Shown here one piece after another: positions 1-9,535 of a DNA stretch of 64,000 nt. Positions within the stretch are counted from its first letter, which is position 1; every line of letters starts with the position of its first letter. A program made the translations under genes and the position numbers. Where the stretch lies: NCBI GenBank assembly GCA_051025295.1, contig JBMGJV010000001.1; one strand, written 5' to 3'. The stretch comes from KBS-83 sp051025295. GTDB lineage: Bacteria; Acidobacteriota; Terriglobia; Terriglobales; Acidobacteriaceae. The notes below the pieces were generated by a model that saw only the letters and a list, made by a program, of their open reading frames with translations, had not been told where the DNA came from and made no database searches.

Positions 1-859
1 GGGCGCCGCATCCGCACTGACCGCTGCCGGGCTGGACGCTGCGGCAGGCTTCCCGTCCGGCGAGGTCTCCGACTCTGGCGTGACTGGCTCCGGGTTGGCG
101 ACACCCGTGGCAGAGGGTTCGGGCTGAGACGCGGCGGGAGAGGCTGCTGCCGGCGCTTCGCTTGCTGCGGACGCTGCTGCCGACGGGGCAGGACTCGCCG
201 ACGGGGCGGGAGTCTCGGCCGCGGGCGCTGCTGCCGCGACAGGCGCAGGAGCTGGTGCAGGCGTTTCGGCTGCCGGTGCGGGAGCGCTCGCCGACGACGG
301 GACGTTCTCCGGCGGGGCAGATAACGTCTGGCTTGGCGCGGCCGGTGCGGGAGCGTTGGCCGGCACCAGGTAGAGCGTGGCATCGGCCGCTGGCGCTTCT
401 GGTTGATTCGTATCGCCGGTGTCACTGCCCGGGGGGGGCGTCAGGGGAGGAGCGGCGTCCGGCCAGCGGCGCTGCTTCCGTGTCCGGCTTCACTGTCGGG
501 AATGATTCACCCCCCTGGGCAACGGTGCCGGTGGCCTGGGGCGCACGGATGACCGGGCCAAACGAGGTCGTTACGGGCTGGTTGGCCTGCGCTGGCGCTG
601 CAACAGCATCCTGCATGACAGCGGGTTTTGCCGGGCCGGCGGGCGCTGTGGCGGAGCCGTCCTGCACCTTGGCGGCCTTCACCGCGGACGGCTTGGCGTG
701 CTTGCGCTTCTGCTTCGGGCTGGCGGGCGCGGCCGGGGCCGAGGCAGCGCTCGTGTCCGCCGGGGCGGACTGCTGCGCGAGACCGGAACCGGCGCACAGG
801 CCGGCGAGCAGCAGACCGGGGACCAACGAACGAAGCGTAGCTCTGGAGCAAAGACGCAT
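1..859 (-). pseudogene. Pro/Ala-rich secreted protein, frameshifted in a G8 tract and cut by the window edge
   Basis: The start is taken at ATG 859 because GAGGA lies 6 nt upstream of it but directly abuts the alternative ATG at 865. Residues 1-28 form a signal peptide with a Leu/Gly core ending near GLAQQ. The rest is low-complexity Ala/Pro/Ser with a Lys-rich patch (KQKRKHAK). The reading frame stops at 422, immediately after eight consecutive G on the plus strand (431-438). Dropping one base of this tract keeps the frame open to base 1, through repeated Ala-Pro-Ala and AETPAP blocks of the same composition, so both halves belong to one gene. Either the gene is disrupted, the tract varies in length, or the sequence has an error. 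Function is unknown; the composition suggests an envelope spacer or wall-spanning protein. Confidence 0.6.
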
Positions 860-966
860 GAACATTCCTCAGCAGCAGCGCGCGCGGGCGAGCGAGCCTG
901 CCTGCCGGCCGCGCTCTTGAGGCGCCGGTCCGGGGGTGAAGGAGGACAGCAGGCCAGGCAGCAACA

Positions 967-3900
967 TCACCGAGCCAGAACCAGGTCAACCGTGGTGGAC
1001 TGCGTGATCGTTGTACCGCCGTTGAGGCCACTGGCCGAGACGGTGACGGTGTAGATCTTGTAGTGGTTCGGACCCGCACAACCGCTGATGCCAAGGCCCA
1101 ACAACACAGTGCATGAGGCCAGCAGCCACAGACGCCGGCGGCGTGCTCCGCGACCGACAAAGAAGGAGCCCAGCGAGCCGCCCAGTCCGAGCGGCAGCAT
1201 CGTCCATGCCAGCAGCGGGCTCGCCGGCTGCTGCGACGGCAGCGTTCCGGGTCTAAGCCGGCTCATCACGTTCGGCACATTCGTCTTATCCGCCGTCGCC
1301 GTAATGGTCATGGTCGAGGCACTGGCCGCCGTGCCGGCAAGGCTGACGCTCGCAGGCTCAAAGGCACAGCTTGCGCCCGCCGGCAAACCAGAGCAGCTGA
1401 GGGTGACGGCGCCTGTGAAGCCGCCGGTCGGGGTCAGCGTCACCGGATAGTGGACGGTGCCGTTGCGATCGATCTCCTGCTCGGGTGGCGTGCTGGCGAT
1501 CGTGAAGCTACCGCCGGGCGTTCCCCCGCCACCACCACCACCACCGCCACCGCCCCCACCACCGCCTCCGCCGCCTCCACCACCGCCTGTGCCGGTGCTA
1601 TCCGTCACAGTCAGGGTGCCGTCCACGACGGTCACGGCATAATTGCCGGGCTTGGTGTTCGCGCCAAAGGCGTAGGTTGCCGTGATCGGGTAGCCGCCCG
1701 CCGGGCTGGTCAGAACCGCCGTGGTGCTGAAGCTGGCCGTGATGCTCTGCCCGACCACGACGTTGGCAACGGTGCCAGTGAGAGTCGGGTTCGGCGTATT
1801 GATAGGCCGGGTCTGGTTATCGATCGTGATCGTCACCGGGCGCGGTACCACCGTGAGTGCGATCGTCACGGTGCTCGCCGGGTAGTTGGCATCGCCCGAG
1901 TAGCTCACGGTCACCGAGTAGGTGCCCACGTCCTCAAGCGTTGGCGAAGGCGAGCAGCTCAGCGGCCCATTCGCCGGGACTGGCTGCGCGGCGCACAGAT
2001 TCACGCCGCCGATGCTGAAGGTCACGGTGCCGGTGGGCGCGGTGGTCTGGTTGCCGGTGATGCTCGAGCTCAGCGTGTAGGCGTCGCCATAGACGACCGT
2101 GACTGCCTGGTTCGTAATTGTGGTCTGCGGCGGCGGCGGCGCCGTGCAGAGCAGGGTGATCTGCTGATCGGGGGTGACTGAACTGTCGCCCTTGTCGAAG
2201 TAATGAGCCGTCAGGGTGCCGGGAACCTGCGGATTGCAGACGAATGCAGCGTTGCAGGTCGCGCCGATTGTCAGAGCGCCACCGCAGAGACTCGACGGTG
2301 TGTACACCGAAAAGTTCGTCGTGTCATCGAGACCGGGCTGTCCCAGCGGGTTCAGTACGAAGTTTCCGGCGTTCCACAGCGTGGTGAGCTGCGGCGGGCT
2401 GGTCATGCCGATCTTCACGGTGCCGAAGTCGAGCGTCGGGAAGGCGTAGGTGATCGCGCGCAACGCACCATTGCCGCTGTCCGCCAGGTAGACGTTGGCC
2501 GAGCCATCGACCGCCACCGCGAGCGGACCGCTTAGCGTGGCTACGTTCGAGGGACCGCCATCGCCCGTGTACCCCGGAGTGCCGCTGCCGGCCAAAATCT
2601 GCACGCCAGGGTTCTGCGCGCTTCCCTTGAAGACCAGCAGGAGGCGGCTGGTGGCCGCATCCGCGATGAAGATGTCGCCGGCCGGGTCGGCGCTCACGCC
2701 GCTAATGCCGGGGAGCGCGATACCGCCCGGAGTCGTCTGGTCGACATCGGTCGTCGTGCCATTGCCGGCGAAGTAGCGGATGAAGCCGCCGGGCGTGATC
2801 ACGTAGACGCGATACGCGCCGCGATCGCCAACGTAGAGATCGCCTGCCGCGTCGAGATAAAGCGCGGAAGGATGGACAAACTGGGCCGCGGTGGCGAGCA
2901 CGTTGTTCGGTGCACGGGTACCGCCGCCGGCTACAATCGCCCGCTGACCGCCGGCGTAGATCTTCTGCACATCGACCCGGACGGCGCCGTCTTCGGCGAC
3001 ATAGATATTGCTAAGCGGATCAATGACCAGCGCCACGGGATGGTCGAGGCCGGTGACCACTGCGGAGGTCGTCGGAGTCGCCTGCGGGTCGTAGCGCAAA
3101 ACGGAGTTGGTGGCTGCATCCGCGATGTAGAGGTTGCCGGCGGCATCCAGAGCCAGCGCGGTCGGCGAGCCTACGCCACCGGGCGCAATCAACTGCACAG
3201 GGGTGGACGAGCCGGCGGCGAGCTCGGAGACCGAGCCGTTCCCCGGTCCGGTGCCGCTGTCCGCGTAGTAGACGTTGCCAGCGCCGTCGATCGCCACAGC
3301 GACCGGGGAGGCGAGCGAGCCGGTCACGGTGTTGATCTTGCCCGGCAGAAACAGTGCCTCTGCGCTCTGGCCCACGCCGCTGAGGCCGAACTGGTACGTC
3401 TTCGCCGGCGATGGCGTCGCATCCGTGATGGTGAGCGGCGCTGTGCGCAACCCAGGCAGCACGGGGTGGAACTTGACCGAGATCTCGCAGGTTTCTACCT
3501 GTCCTGGATTCGGCGCCGGCAAGGCCCCGGTGCAGGTGTTGCCAACGACCGAAAAGTCCCCGGCGACGGAGCTCGCCAGGTTTACGGCGCTCAGCACCTC
3601 GAAGTAGATCGGCTGGAGCTGGCTGGTGCCGCCCACATTGACTTCAGGGAAGCTCAGTCCGGAGAGGATGCGTACGTTGTTGTTCCCGGGATCGGCAAGG
3701 TACAGGTTGCCCGCGCGGTCGGCGCCCAGGCCATTCGCATTTGCGAGTGGCACCCCGACCGCGGCAAGCCCTTCCTGATTAAAGTTGTAGGCGCCGGTGA
3801 GCCCGTTGCCACCGGTCGGGATCAACGATGTGCCCTGCAGCTCAAAGAGCTTCGCGGCCGCGTTGTCCATGATGAAGAGGCGCCCGACCGCATCCGAGAC

Positions 3901-4833
3901 CACGCTGACCGGCTTCTGCAGTGCCGTCGCGGCATTGCCCAGGCCATCGTTGGCGCATTTGCCGGCTGCGACCAGGGGCACGCCCGCGCTGGATACTTCG
4001 CGCACACACGCATTGGCGGAGTCGGCGATATAGAGATCGCCGACCGGGTCAACCGTCAGACCCAGCGGCGCGTTCAGGATGGTGCCGCCCGCAATCCCGG
4101 CGCACTGGTTGGAGACGACCGGAGACGGTGCCCCGCTGAGCAGGCACACGGAGCTGTAACCGCTCGACGCATCGGCGCGCAGCACCTGGAAGACGCCGTC
4201 CGTTGTGTCGCTGATCGCGATGTAGAGATTGTCGGCCGCGTCGACCGCCAGGCCCGCTGGCGCCGGTGCCGGCGAAGCTGTGCTGGCCTGGGTGCAGTTG
4301 CCCACGAGCGGCGCAAGCGATCCGATGCCGCTGCCCGAGAGGACACGCACGCAGTTGTGTCCTGTGTCCGCGACGAAGACCTTGCCGGTGCTCGAAACCG
4401 CAATACCGAGCGGGCCCAGGACTCCGGTCGTCGGATCGGCAGTCACGCCCGATGCATTGGTGCAGGTGTCTCCACCGCCCCCGGGCTGGCCCACCAGCAC
4501 CGTCATCTGGCCGCTCGAATCCACGCGACGGATGCAGTTGTTTCCGGTGTCGGCGATCAGCAGGTTTCCGCTGGGGTCGGCGGTGACGTAGGTCGGGGCA
4601 TTCAATGCAGTGTTGGCGGCCAGCCCCGTATCCGCGACCGGCGAAGCGCTCCGATTGCTGGCACCGGCAAAACGAACGACGCTGGGCACCAGGCGGATGG
4701 ACTGACCCACGGCAGCAACGCCCGTAAGCGCGGCAGCCACGGCCAGAACAGCGGCACGCCGGACCCACGTCCGGGGGTGCGCTGCCTGGGGGCCACCTGC
4801 ATCACTGCCAAACCCGTGCTGCCACTGTGTCAT
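967..4833 (-). CDS. Secreted NHL-repeat beta-propeller protein with Ig-like domains and Gly22 linker
   Basis: About 1288 aa. The start is placed at ATG 4833 (MTQWQHGF), with GGAGCGG just upstream, rather than at the far-upstream 4950. A hydrophobic signal or anchor lies at residues 23-45. Residues ~55-850 contain many NHL-type units (GNLYIADSGN-like, DAAGNLYIAD, ADSANACVREV) expected to form beta-propellers. Next come an Ig-like domain (~900-990, VVYGD...GTVTFS), an MBG-type domain (~995-1075), 22 consecutive glycines (~1081-1102) and another Ig-like domain (~1108-1170). Two hydrophobic segments follow near 1207-1250, separated by an RRRR stop-transfer patch, then a short tail. Such proteins are common in Acidobacteria; their ligands are unknown. 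It is probably a surface adhesin or sugar/peptide-binding scaffold. The next gene on the same strand begins 107 bp downstream. Confidence 0.85.
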   Translation of the reverse strand: MTQWQHGFGSDAGGPQAAHPRTWVRRAAVLAVAAALTGVAAVGQSIRLVPSVVRFAGASNRSASPVADTGLAANTALNAPTYVTADPSGNLLIADTGNNCIRRVDSSGQMTVLVGQPGGGGDTCTNASGVTADPTTGVLGPLGIAVSSTGKVFVADTGHNCVRVLSGSGIGSLAPLVGNCTQASTASPAPAPAGLAVDAADNLYIAISDTTDGVFQVLRADASSGYSSVCLLSGAPSPVVSNQCAGIAGGTILNAPLGLTVDPVGDLYIADSANACVREVSSAGVPLVAAGKCANDGLGNAATALQKPVSVVSDAVGRLFIMDNAAAKLFELQGTSLIPTGGNGLTGAYNFNQEGLAAVGVPLANANGLGADRAGNLYLADPGNNNVRILSGLSFPEVNVGGTSQLQPIYFEVLSAVNLASSVAGDFSVVGNTCTGALPAPNPGQVETCEISVKFHPVLPGLRTAPLTITDATPSPAKTYQFGLSGVGQSAEALFLPGKINTVTGSLASPVAVAIDGAGNVYYADSGTGPGNGSVSELAAGSSTPVQLIAPGGVGSPTALALDAAGNLYIADAATNSVLRYDPQATPTTSAVVTGLDHPVALVIDPLSNIYVAEDGAVRVDVQKIYAGGQRAIVAGGGTRAPNNVLATAAQFVHPSALYLDAAGDLYVGDRGAYRVYVITPGGFIRYFAGNGTTTDVDQTTPGGIALPGISGVSADPAGDIFIADAATSRLLLVFKGSAQNPGVQILAGSGTPGYTGDGGPSNVATLSGPLAVAVDGSANVYLADSGNGALRAITYAFPTLDFGTVKIGMTSPPQLTTLWNAGNFVLNPLGQPGLDDTTNFSVYTPSSLCGGALTIGATCNAAFVCNPQVPGTLTAHYFDKGDSSVTPDQQITLLCTAPPPPQTTITNQAVTVVYGDAYTLSSSITGNQTTAPTGTVTFSIGGVNLCAAQPVPANGPLSCSPSPTLEDVGTYSVTVSYSGDANYPASTVTIALTVVPRPVTITIDNQTRPINTPNPTLTGTVANVVVGQSITASFSTTAVLTSPAGGYPITATYAFGANTKPGNYAVTVVDGTLTVTDSTGTGGGGGGGGGGGGGGGGGGGGGGTPGGSFTIASTPPEQEIDRNGTVHYPVTLTPTGGFTGAVTLSCSGLPAGASCAFEPASVSLAGTAASASTMTITATADKTNVPNVMSRLRPGTLPSQQPASPLLAWTMLPLGLGGSLGSFFVGRGARRRRLWLLASCTVLLGLGISGCAGPNHYKIYTVTVSASGLNGGTTITQSTTVDLVLAR
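1525..1590 (-). repeat. GGN codon tract encoding 22 glycines
   Basis: The coding strand has 22 uninterrupted GGN codons with mixed third bases, between the MBG-like and C-terminal Ig-like domains of the NHL protein. The synonymous variety argues for selection on the glycine run rather than recent slippage. Confidence 0.9.
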
Positions 4834-5145
4834 CGTCCGCTCCGCATCCTTCTGCCGTCGGGGTGACGGAGCGCTCATCAGCGGCGCCCTCTGCACCCAG
4901 CCGGGAGACAGCCGGCCCGGGTTAGGGCTGGCCGCCTGTATGGCTTCCACTGTTCGTCATCCGTAGGGGAGAGACGAGGAAGGATCTGTCCCGAAATGGG
5001 CATAAATCTTCCGGTAGTGGGAAGTTCGCCCTATTCAAGCACACGGGGAGTTACGAGAGTATGCAACTATCGCGCCAGATGCGGGTACCGAATCTGTTTC
5101 GTAACTAGCAGAAATGACAGGAAAGTAACGGCTGCGGGGACGTGT

Positions 5146-6093
5146 TCAGGCCGGCGGCTGCGACCGGATGACCACCGCCGGGCGCTCGCTTTCCAGGCGA
5201 TACGCATCAACGGACGCGGGCACTACGACCGCTCGCCCGGCGACCAGCTCCACCGGGGCGGCTCCCGCCACCTGGATGACGGCGCTGCCCTCGACCGCCA
5301 CCAGGGCGTGGGGCACGTGGGTGGCCAATTCGGAGACGAACGGCCGATCCGACCGGACCTCGAGGCGATCGACGGTGAAGTATTGCTGGGCGATCAGCCG
5401 GGTCCGGGCGCCCTCGACCTGCGGAGCGACCTTGCCGGCGGCAGTACGCAGCCGCGTCGCCCCCAGCCCCTGCTCGATGTGCAGCTCGCGGGGGCGTCCG
5501 TAGTCGTAGAGCCGGTAGGTGATGTCGGAGGTCTGTTGCGTCTCGAGCAGCACGACGCCGGGCCCGATGGCATGGACGGTGCCGGCATCGACGAAGATCA
5601 TGTCGCCGCGCTCGACCGGCACCTGCTCCACCATCGCCTCGAGCGTGTGGTTGGCAATGGCGGCCCGCATCGCTTCGACCGTGCTGCCCGGCTTCATGCC
5701 GAGCGCGACCGCTGCGCCGGGCGCCGCATCGAGCACATACCAGCACTCGGTCTTGCCGCGTGGCTGGCCGCTCTGTTGTGCCAGTGTGTCGTCCGGATGC
5801 ACCTGGACCGAGAGCTTGTCATGCGGAAACAGTATCTTCAGCAGCAGCGGGTAATCGCCGACCTCGTTGCGATGCGGCCCGAGCAGCGCGTCCGGGTAGG
5901 AGCTGGCCACGTCGGCCAGTGTGCGGCCCTGCTCCGGGCCACTCTCGACAGTGCACTGCGGCCCGGTCAGCCACGCCTCGCCCACTGGCTCGACCGGATG
6001 GTAGTCGTACCAGGGCGACAGGTCCGTTGTGCCCCAGGGGCGGGGGCTGAAAAAGGGAGCGACACGGAAGGGAGCGAGGACGGGAGCAGACAT
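5146..6093 (-). CDS. manA: Class I-type mannose-6-phosphate isomerase
   Basis: 315 aa from ATG 6093. Interconverts mannose-6-phosphate and fructose-6-phosphate in the cytoplasm, feeding GDP-mannose for polysaccharides and lipopolysaccharide. Cupin metal-site motifs are present in order: QVHPDD (about residue 100), a KTECWYVLD segment carrying the glutamate ligand, and AGTVHAIG with the distal histidine; the early PWG segment (FSPRPWG) is also typical. The length matches the short bacterial form. A longer reading with 29 extra residues has no conserved content. The 3' end is divergent in sequence context from the NHL gene: 195 bp separate the manA stop from that gene's upstream side, and I see no promoter motif there that I trust. 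Confidence 0.9.
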   Translation of the reverse strand: MSAPVLAPFRVAPFFSPRPWGTTDLSPWYDYHPVEPVGEAWLTGPQCTVESGPEQGRTLADVASSYPDALLGPHRNEVGDYPLLLKILFPHDKLSVQVHPDDTLAQQSGQPRGKTECWYVLDAAPGAAVALGMKPGSTVEAMRAAIANHTLEAMVEQVPVERGDMIFVDAGTVHAIGPGVVLLETQQTSDITYRLYDYGRPRELHIEQGLGATRLRTAAGKVAPQVEGARTRLIAQQYFTVDRLEVRSDRPFVSELATHVPHALVAVEGSAVIQVAGAAPVELVAGRAVVVPASVDAYRLESERPAVVIRSQPPA

Positions 6094-6139
6094 GACCGCA
6101 CCAGCATCGCATGACGCTCGTGCAAGACGAAGCCAGGAC

Positions 6140-7738
6140 TCACTCGTGGCGGCTGGTGACGACCACGACAGACGCTTCACCGTTGGAACTGCTGCGGCAG
6201 GCGCCGACGCTGACCTGATCGTCTGTGCTTTCGCGCAGAGTCACAAGCTGTTCGTCCGGGATCGCGGCTGATCTGCCACGGAACACCACGATGTGCCCGC
6301 TCTGGTGCTCGCGCTTCAGGCGAGCCTGGACTGGCCCAAGGGAAGGCTCCCGCAGTGCGCTCACTTCGCAGGCCACGCTGTCTATATAGCTGCTATCGAT
6401 CGATCGCAGCACAGGCCTGCCGACCGCACTTCGCGCCTTGTCGATCTGGTCGAGCACGTCTCGCTTGAGCGCAGGCATGTCGGGGAGTTCTGCCGGAATG
6501 GCAAGCTCAGCCACCGCGACGATGCGCTGCTTGCTGGCTTGAGCAGTCACGGCGAGCGCCACCGGTCCTGGGGAGGCGAGCAGGCGATTGCGGAGCAAGG
6601 TGTCGCAGAGCTGCGATCGATCAGACTCGGCCACCGAGTTCACCGTCTCGCTCGCGTCCTGGGCGGTGAATCCGACGGCTTGTAGTTGTTGGTCGAGGTC
6701 GCTCTGCGGCTCGGAGGCTGCCGCGTCCGCCCCGGCGACTAATTTGGCCGTGCGCTGCTGCGCGAACGCGTTCAATGGCTCGCTCGAACTGAAGGCAGGT
6801 AGCCCTCGCACGGCGCGCGCCTGCTCGAAGCACGCGCGCAGCTCCGCGGTGATGTCCTCGTCGCCCCGCGTGCTGGCCGATTTGGCGGGGCTGCCGTCGT
6901 GGAGCGGGCTGTCGAGGTAGGCGAGTAGCGTGCACAGGTATTGGTAGGTCGTGTAGTACGCCTTGGGATCGAGCGCCGTGAGTTCCTGCGAGATATAACC
7001 GAAGCCGGCCGGGTTCGGAGCGGGCTTCGACCCGGGCGAGGTGATCAGCACGCGCTTGTCCGAGAAGGTCGCATCCAGCCCCTTCAGGACACTCGGACAG
7101 GGCAGGGAGCTCTCGGACATGATCGGGACGCCCATGGTCGAGGCGGTTCCAGCCAGCGCCTGCTGCAGCGGCGAACGGCGCTTGGCGCAGGCAACGATGG
7201 GGTCCGCCCGCCCCACTTGCGACACCAGCAGCACAGCCGAAACCGTCCGCTGCCCGACGCCCTGGATCCTGTCGATGAGTCCGCGCAGCGCCGCCTGGTC
7301 GTCCGGATCGCTGTCGAGTGCAGCGAAGATGTGCGTGGATTTGCTCTCCACCCCGAACGCCGACTCCGCCAGCAGGGGCAGCAGGACGAGTGGCGCATTT
7401 TCGACCTGGATCTCGCGATGCTTCCCCGCTTTGGGCAGGAACGTGACGACCAGGACCACGGCCGAGGTCTGGCCCGGGACGGTGCACACGAGGCCCTTGG
7501 GCGTGTCCTGCGGTTTGCAGAGACCCTTGCCGAAGCCGATCTGGTCGAACTGGTGCTCGATCGTCTGCATCTGCTGGGCCGCCCCGGTGGGGAAGGTCGC
7601 AAGCCGCCGGTCGAGCACGCCGGGGTCCACGCGCAGATACATAATGTGGCGGCGCGGTGCCCCATGCAGCAGGCCAGCGCAGGCGCACACCATGAGCAGG
7701 ATGGCCGTACGGATGACTGCGCGTATCGCTGGCCCCAA
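6140..7738 (-). CDS. Large secreted protein of unknown function
   Basis: 532 aa if started at TTG 7738, which has GAGGAG at good spacing; an in-frame GTG lies at 7753. An N-terminal hydrophobic segment (about residues 8-27, AILLMVCACAGLL) indicates a signal peptide or anchor. I do not recognise the family. A weak resemblance to M28 peptidase-like folds exists around NAPLVLLPLL...IFAALDSD, but metal ligands are not evident. A later stretch (LRACFEQARAVRGLPAF) looks loosely like the first helix of CAP/SCP domains. About seven cysteines suggest disulfides. It ends 46 bp upstream of the manA start on the same strand, so the two may be co-transcribed. Confidence 0.75.
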   Translation of the reverse strand: MGPAIRAVIRTAILLMVCACAGLLHGAPRRHIMYLRVDPGVLDRRLATFPTGAAQQMQTIEHQFDQIGFGKGLCKPQDTPKGLVCTVPGQTSAVVLVVTFLPKAGKHREIQVENAPLVLLPLLAESAFGVESKSTHIFAALDSDPDDQAALRGLIDRIQGVGQRTVSAVLLVSQVGRADPIVACAKRRSPLQQALAGTASTMGVPIMSESSLPCPSVLKGLDATFSDKRVLITSPGSKPAPNPAGFGYISQELTALDPKAYYTTYQYLCTLLAYLDSPLHDGSPAKSASTRGDEDITAELRACFEQARAVRGLPAFSSSEPLNAFAQQRTAKLVAGADAAASEPQSDLDQQLQAVGFTAQDASETVNSVAESDRSQLCDTLLRNRLLASPGPVALAVTAQASKQRIVAVAELAIPAELPDMPALKRDVLDQIDKARSAVGRPVLRSIDSSYIDSVACEVSALREPSLGPVQARLKREHQSGHIVVFRGRSAAIPDEQLVTLRESTDDQVSVGACRSSSNGEASVVVVTSRHE

Positions 7739-7840
7739 ACCCGTACTCCTCACAAGGCGCTATGCGGTTGCGAGCCAATTCCAGCCGCCGCGGCCAGGCC
7801 CGGGCATCCGCTTCGCTCCGCGGTCGATGCTTCGCGCAGG

Positions 7841-7860
7841 CGCGTCTGATAGTAGACGCG
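7841..7860. promoter_or_regulatory. Perfect 7-bp inverted repeat between divergent genes
   Basis: CGCGTCT and AGACGCG separated by six bases, in the 223-bp divergent region between the unknown secreted protein and the aldo/keto reductase. It is a plausible operator but has no matching regulator nearby. Confidence 0.35.
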
Positions 7861-7961
7861 ATCGCTGCGGACTTTGCCTCACGATTCACAGTGGCGGGCT
7901 ATCTTTCGGCCTCGGGCATCTTTCGCGTGAGCGAAGTATCGAACTGTTCGGAGACATAAGC

Positions 7962-8966
7962 ATGGAGAGCATGAGCATGAAGCGTCGCAAGCTGGGATCG
8001 CAGGGGCTCGAGGTGAGCGAGCTGGGACTGGGGTGCATGGGGATGTCCGAGTTCTACGGCACGGCCGATCCGTACGAGTCGGAGGCGACGATCGAGCGCG
8101 CGATCGAGCTCGGCATCGACTTCTTCGATACCTCCGACATCTACGGCCCGTTCACCAACGAAGAGCTTGTCGGCCGCGTGCTGCTTCCCCACCGCAGCAA
8201 GGTGAAGGTCGCGACCAAGTTCGGCATCGTGCGCAAGAAGGAGGACCCGTCCTTCCGCGCGATCGACGGCAGCCCCGCGTACGTGCGGCAAGCGTGCGAG
8301 GCCAGCCTGCGTCGGCTCGGCATCGAGACGATCGACCTCTACTACCAGCACCGAGTCGACCCGAAGACGCCGATTGAGGAGACGGTGGGCGCCATGGCCG
8401 AGCTCGTCAGCGAGGGCAAGGTGCGCTACCTCGGGCTCTCGGAAGCCGGTGCGGAGACGATCCGGCGGGCGCACCGCACCCATCCGATCAGTGCGCTGCA
8501 GACGGAGTACTCGCTTTGGTCGCGTGACCCGGAGGAGCAGATTCTGCCGACAGTGCGTGAGCTCGGCATCGGCTTTGTGGCGTACTCGCCGCTTGGCCGC
8601 GGTTTCCTGACCGGACAGATCCAGCGCTATGAGGACCTGGCGGCGGACGACTTCCGCCGCAACTCGCCGCGCTTCCAGGGCGAGAATTTCGATCGCAACC
8701 TGGCCCTGGTCAGCAAGGTGAGGGAGATCGCTGCCAGCAAGCAGGTGGAGGCGTCGCAGTTGGCGCTCGCCTGGGTGCTGGCGCAGGGTGACGATATTGT
8801 GCCGATCCCCGGCACAAAGCGGCGCAGCTATCTCGAAGAGAATGCAGCCGCCGTCAACGTCCAGCTCACACGCGACGAACTCGCCGCCCTCGATGCGATT
8901 TCACCGCGCGGTGCAGCCGCCGGGGAGCGCTATGGCGTTGGGGGTATGCAGATGGTGAACCTGTAA
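7962..8966 (+). CDS. Aldo/keto reductase
   Basis: 334 aa, NADPH-dependent carbonyl reductase of the TIM-barrel AKR superfamily. The start at ATG 7962 is supported by GGAG eight bases upstream; a much longer frame upstream is antisense to the neighbouring gene. The catalytic tetrad is visible: Asp56 and Tyr61 (DTSDIYG), Lys86 (VATKFG) and the His of YYQHRVDP (~129). The C-terminal IPGTKRRSYLEEN segment is the cofactor 2'-phosphate-binding signature. The N-terminus (LGSQGLEVSELGLGCMGMS) is typical of the YakC/AKR13-like group. The physiological substrate cannot be inferred. DUF3224 follows 32 bp downstream. Confidence 0.95.
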   Translation: MESMSMKRRKLGSQGLEVSELGLGCMGMSEFYGTADPYESEATIERAIELGIDFFDTSDIYGPFTNEELVGRVLLPHRSKVKVATKFGIVRKKEDPSFRAIDGSPAYVRQACEASLRRLGIETIDLYYQHRVDPKTPIEETVGAMAELVSEGKVRYLGLSEAGAETIRRAHRTHPISALQTEYSLWSRDPEEQILPTVRELGIGFVAYSPLGRGFLTGQIQRYEDLAADDFRRNSPRFQGENFDRNLALVSKVREIAASKQVEASQLALAWVLAQGDDIVPIPGTKRRSYLEENAAAVNVQLTRDELAALDAISPRGAAAGERYGVGGMQMVNL

Positions 8967-8998
8967 CCTGCAACAGAACGTTTTCGGGGAGGGCAGCG

Positions 8999-9412
8999 GT
9001 GGCTCAGCAAGCGGAAGGCACGTTCGAAGTAAAAGTAACGCCAGTCGAGGCGTCACCGATCGGCAAACAGGGCGACCTCGGACGCATGACACTCGACAAG
9101 ACGTTCGCCGGGGCGCTGACCGGGGCCAGTCGCGGTGAAATGCTGACCGCGAACACTGAGGAGTCGGGCGCGATGGCCTATGTCGCACTCGAGCGCTTTA
9201 CCGGGACCGTGGACGGCCGCAGCGGCAGCTTTCTACTGGCCCATCGGGCCTCGATGCTCAAGCGGGACCCGTCTTCCGCGGTGATGGAGGTTCGGGTCGT
9301 GCCTGCGTCCGGAACCGGCGAACTGGCCGGACTCGAGGGCGTGATGCTCATCCGCATGGACGCGGGGCAGCACTCCTACTCGTTCGAGTACTCGCTCCCT
9401 CATGCCTCGTGA
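8999..9412 (+). CDS. DUF3224 family protein
   Basis: 137 aa from GTG 8999, preceded by a strong GGGGAGGG. The sequence shows the family pattern: G(T/S)FEV near the start, the DK-F-GxLxG strand and the YVALERFTGTVDGRSGSF core, ending in a beta-strand with Y-F-Y. This is a small beta-barrel, probably allene oxide cyclase-like, of unknown biochemical role, widespread in soil bacteria. It sits 32 bp behind the aldo/keto reductase, likely in the same transcript. Confidence 0.9.
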   Translation: MAQQAEGTFEVKVTPVEASPIGKQGDLGRMTLDKTFAGALTGASRGEMLTANTEESGAMAYVALERFTGTVDGRSGSFLLAHRASMLKRDPSSAVMEVRVVPASGTGELAGLEGVMLIRMDAGQHSYSFEYSLPHAS

Positions 9413-9491
9413 TTGAGTTAGGCGCGCGCTTTTAGGCGATGAGATGGCGAAGGTGACGATTGAGTCAGCCAATGCACTGAATCCTGTGCTC

Positions 9492-9497
9492 TATACT
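9492..9497 (+). promoter_or_regulatory. Candidate -10 element of ku
   Basis: TATACT 39 nt before the ku start, in the 123-bp gap after DUF3224. No good -35 hexamer is present at 17 bp. The leader would be about 30 nt and carries an AGG near the start codon. Confidence 0.4.
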
Positions 9498-9535
9498 CAC
9501 GGTCCCGGGCTCACTCGACACGAGGCAGGACGCGA

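Noticed and set aside
2872..4866. 664-codon open frame on the plus strand
   Set aside because: It is antisense to the NHL protein. The composition is Arg/Gly/His-rich without motifs; the frame is open because of codon bias in the repeats.
4951..5145. Possible riboswitch between NHL protein and manA
   Set aside because: I could not find paired segments with conserved cores; the 195 bp look like ordinary promoter DNA.
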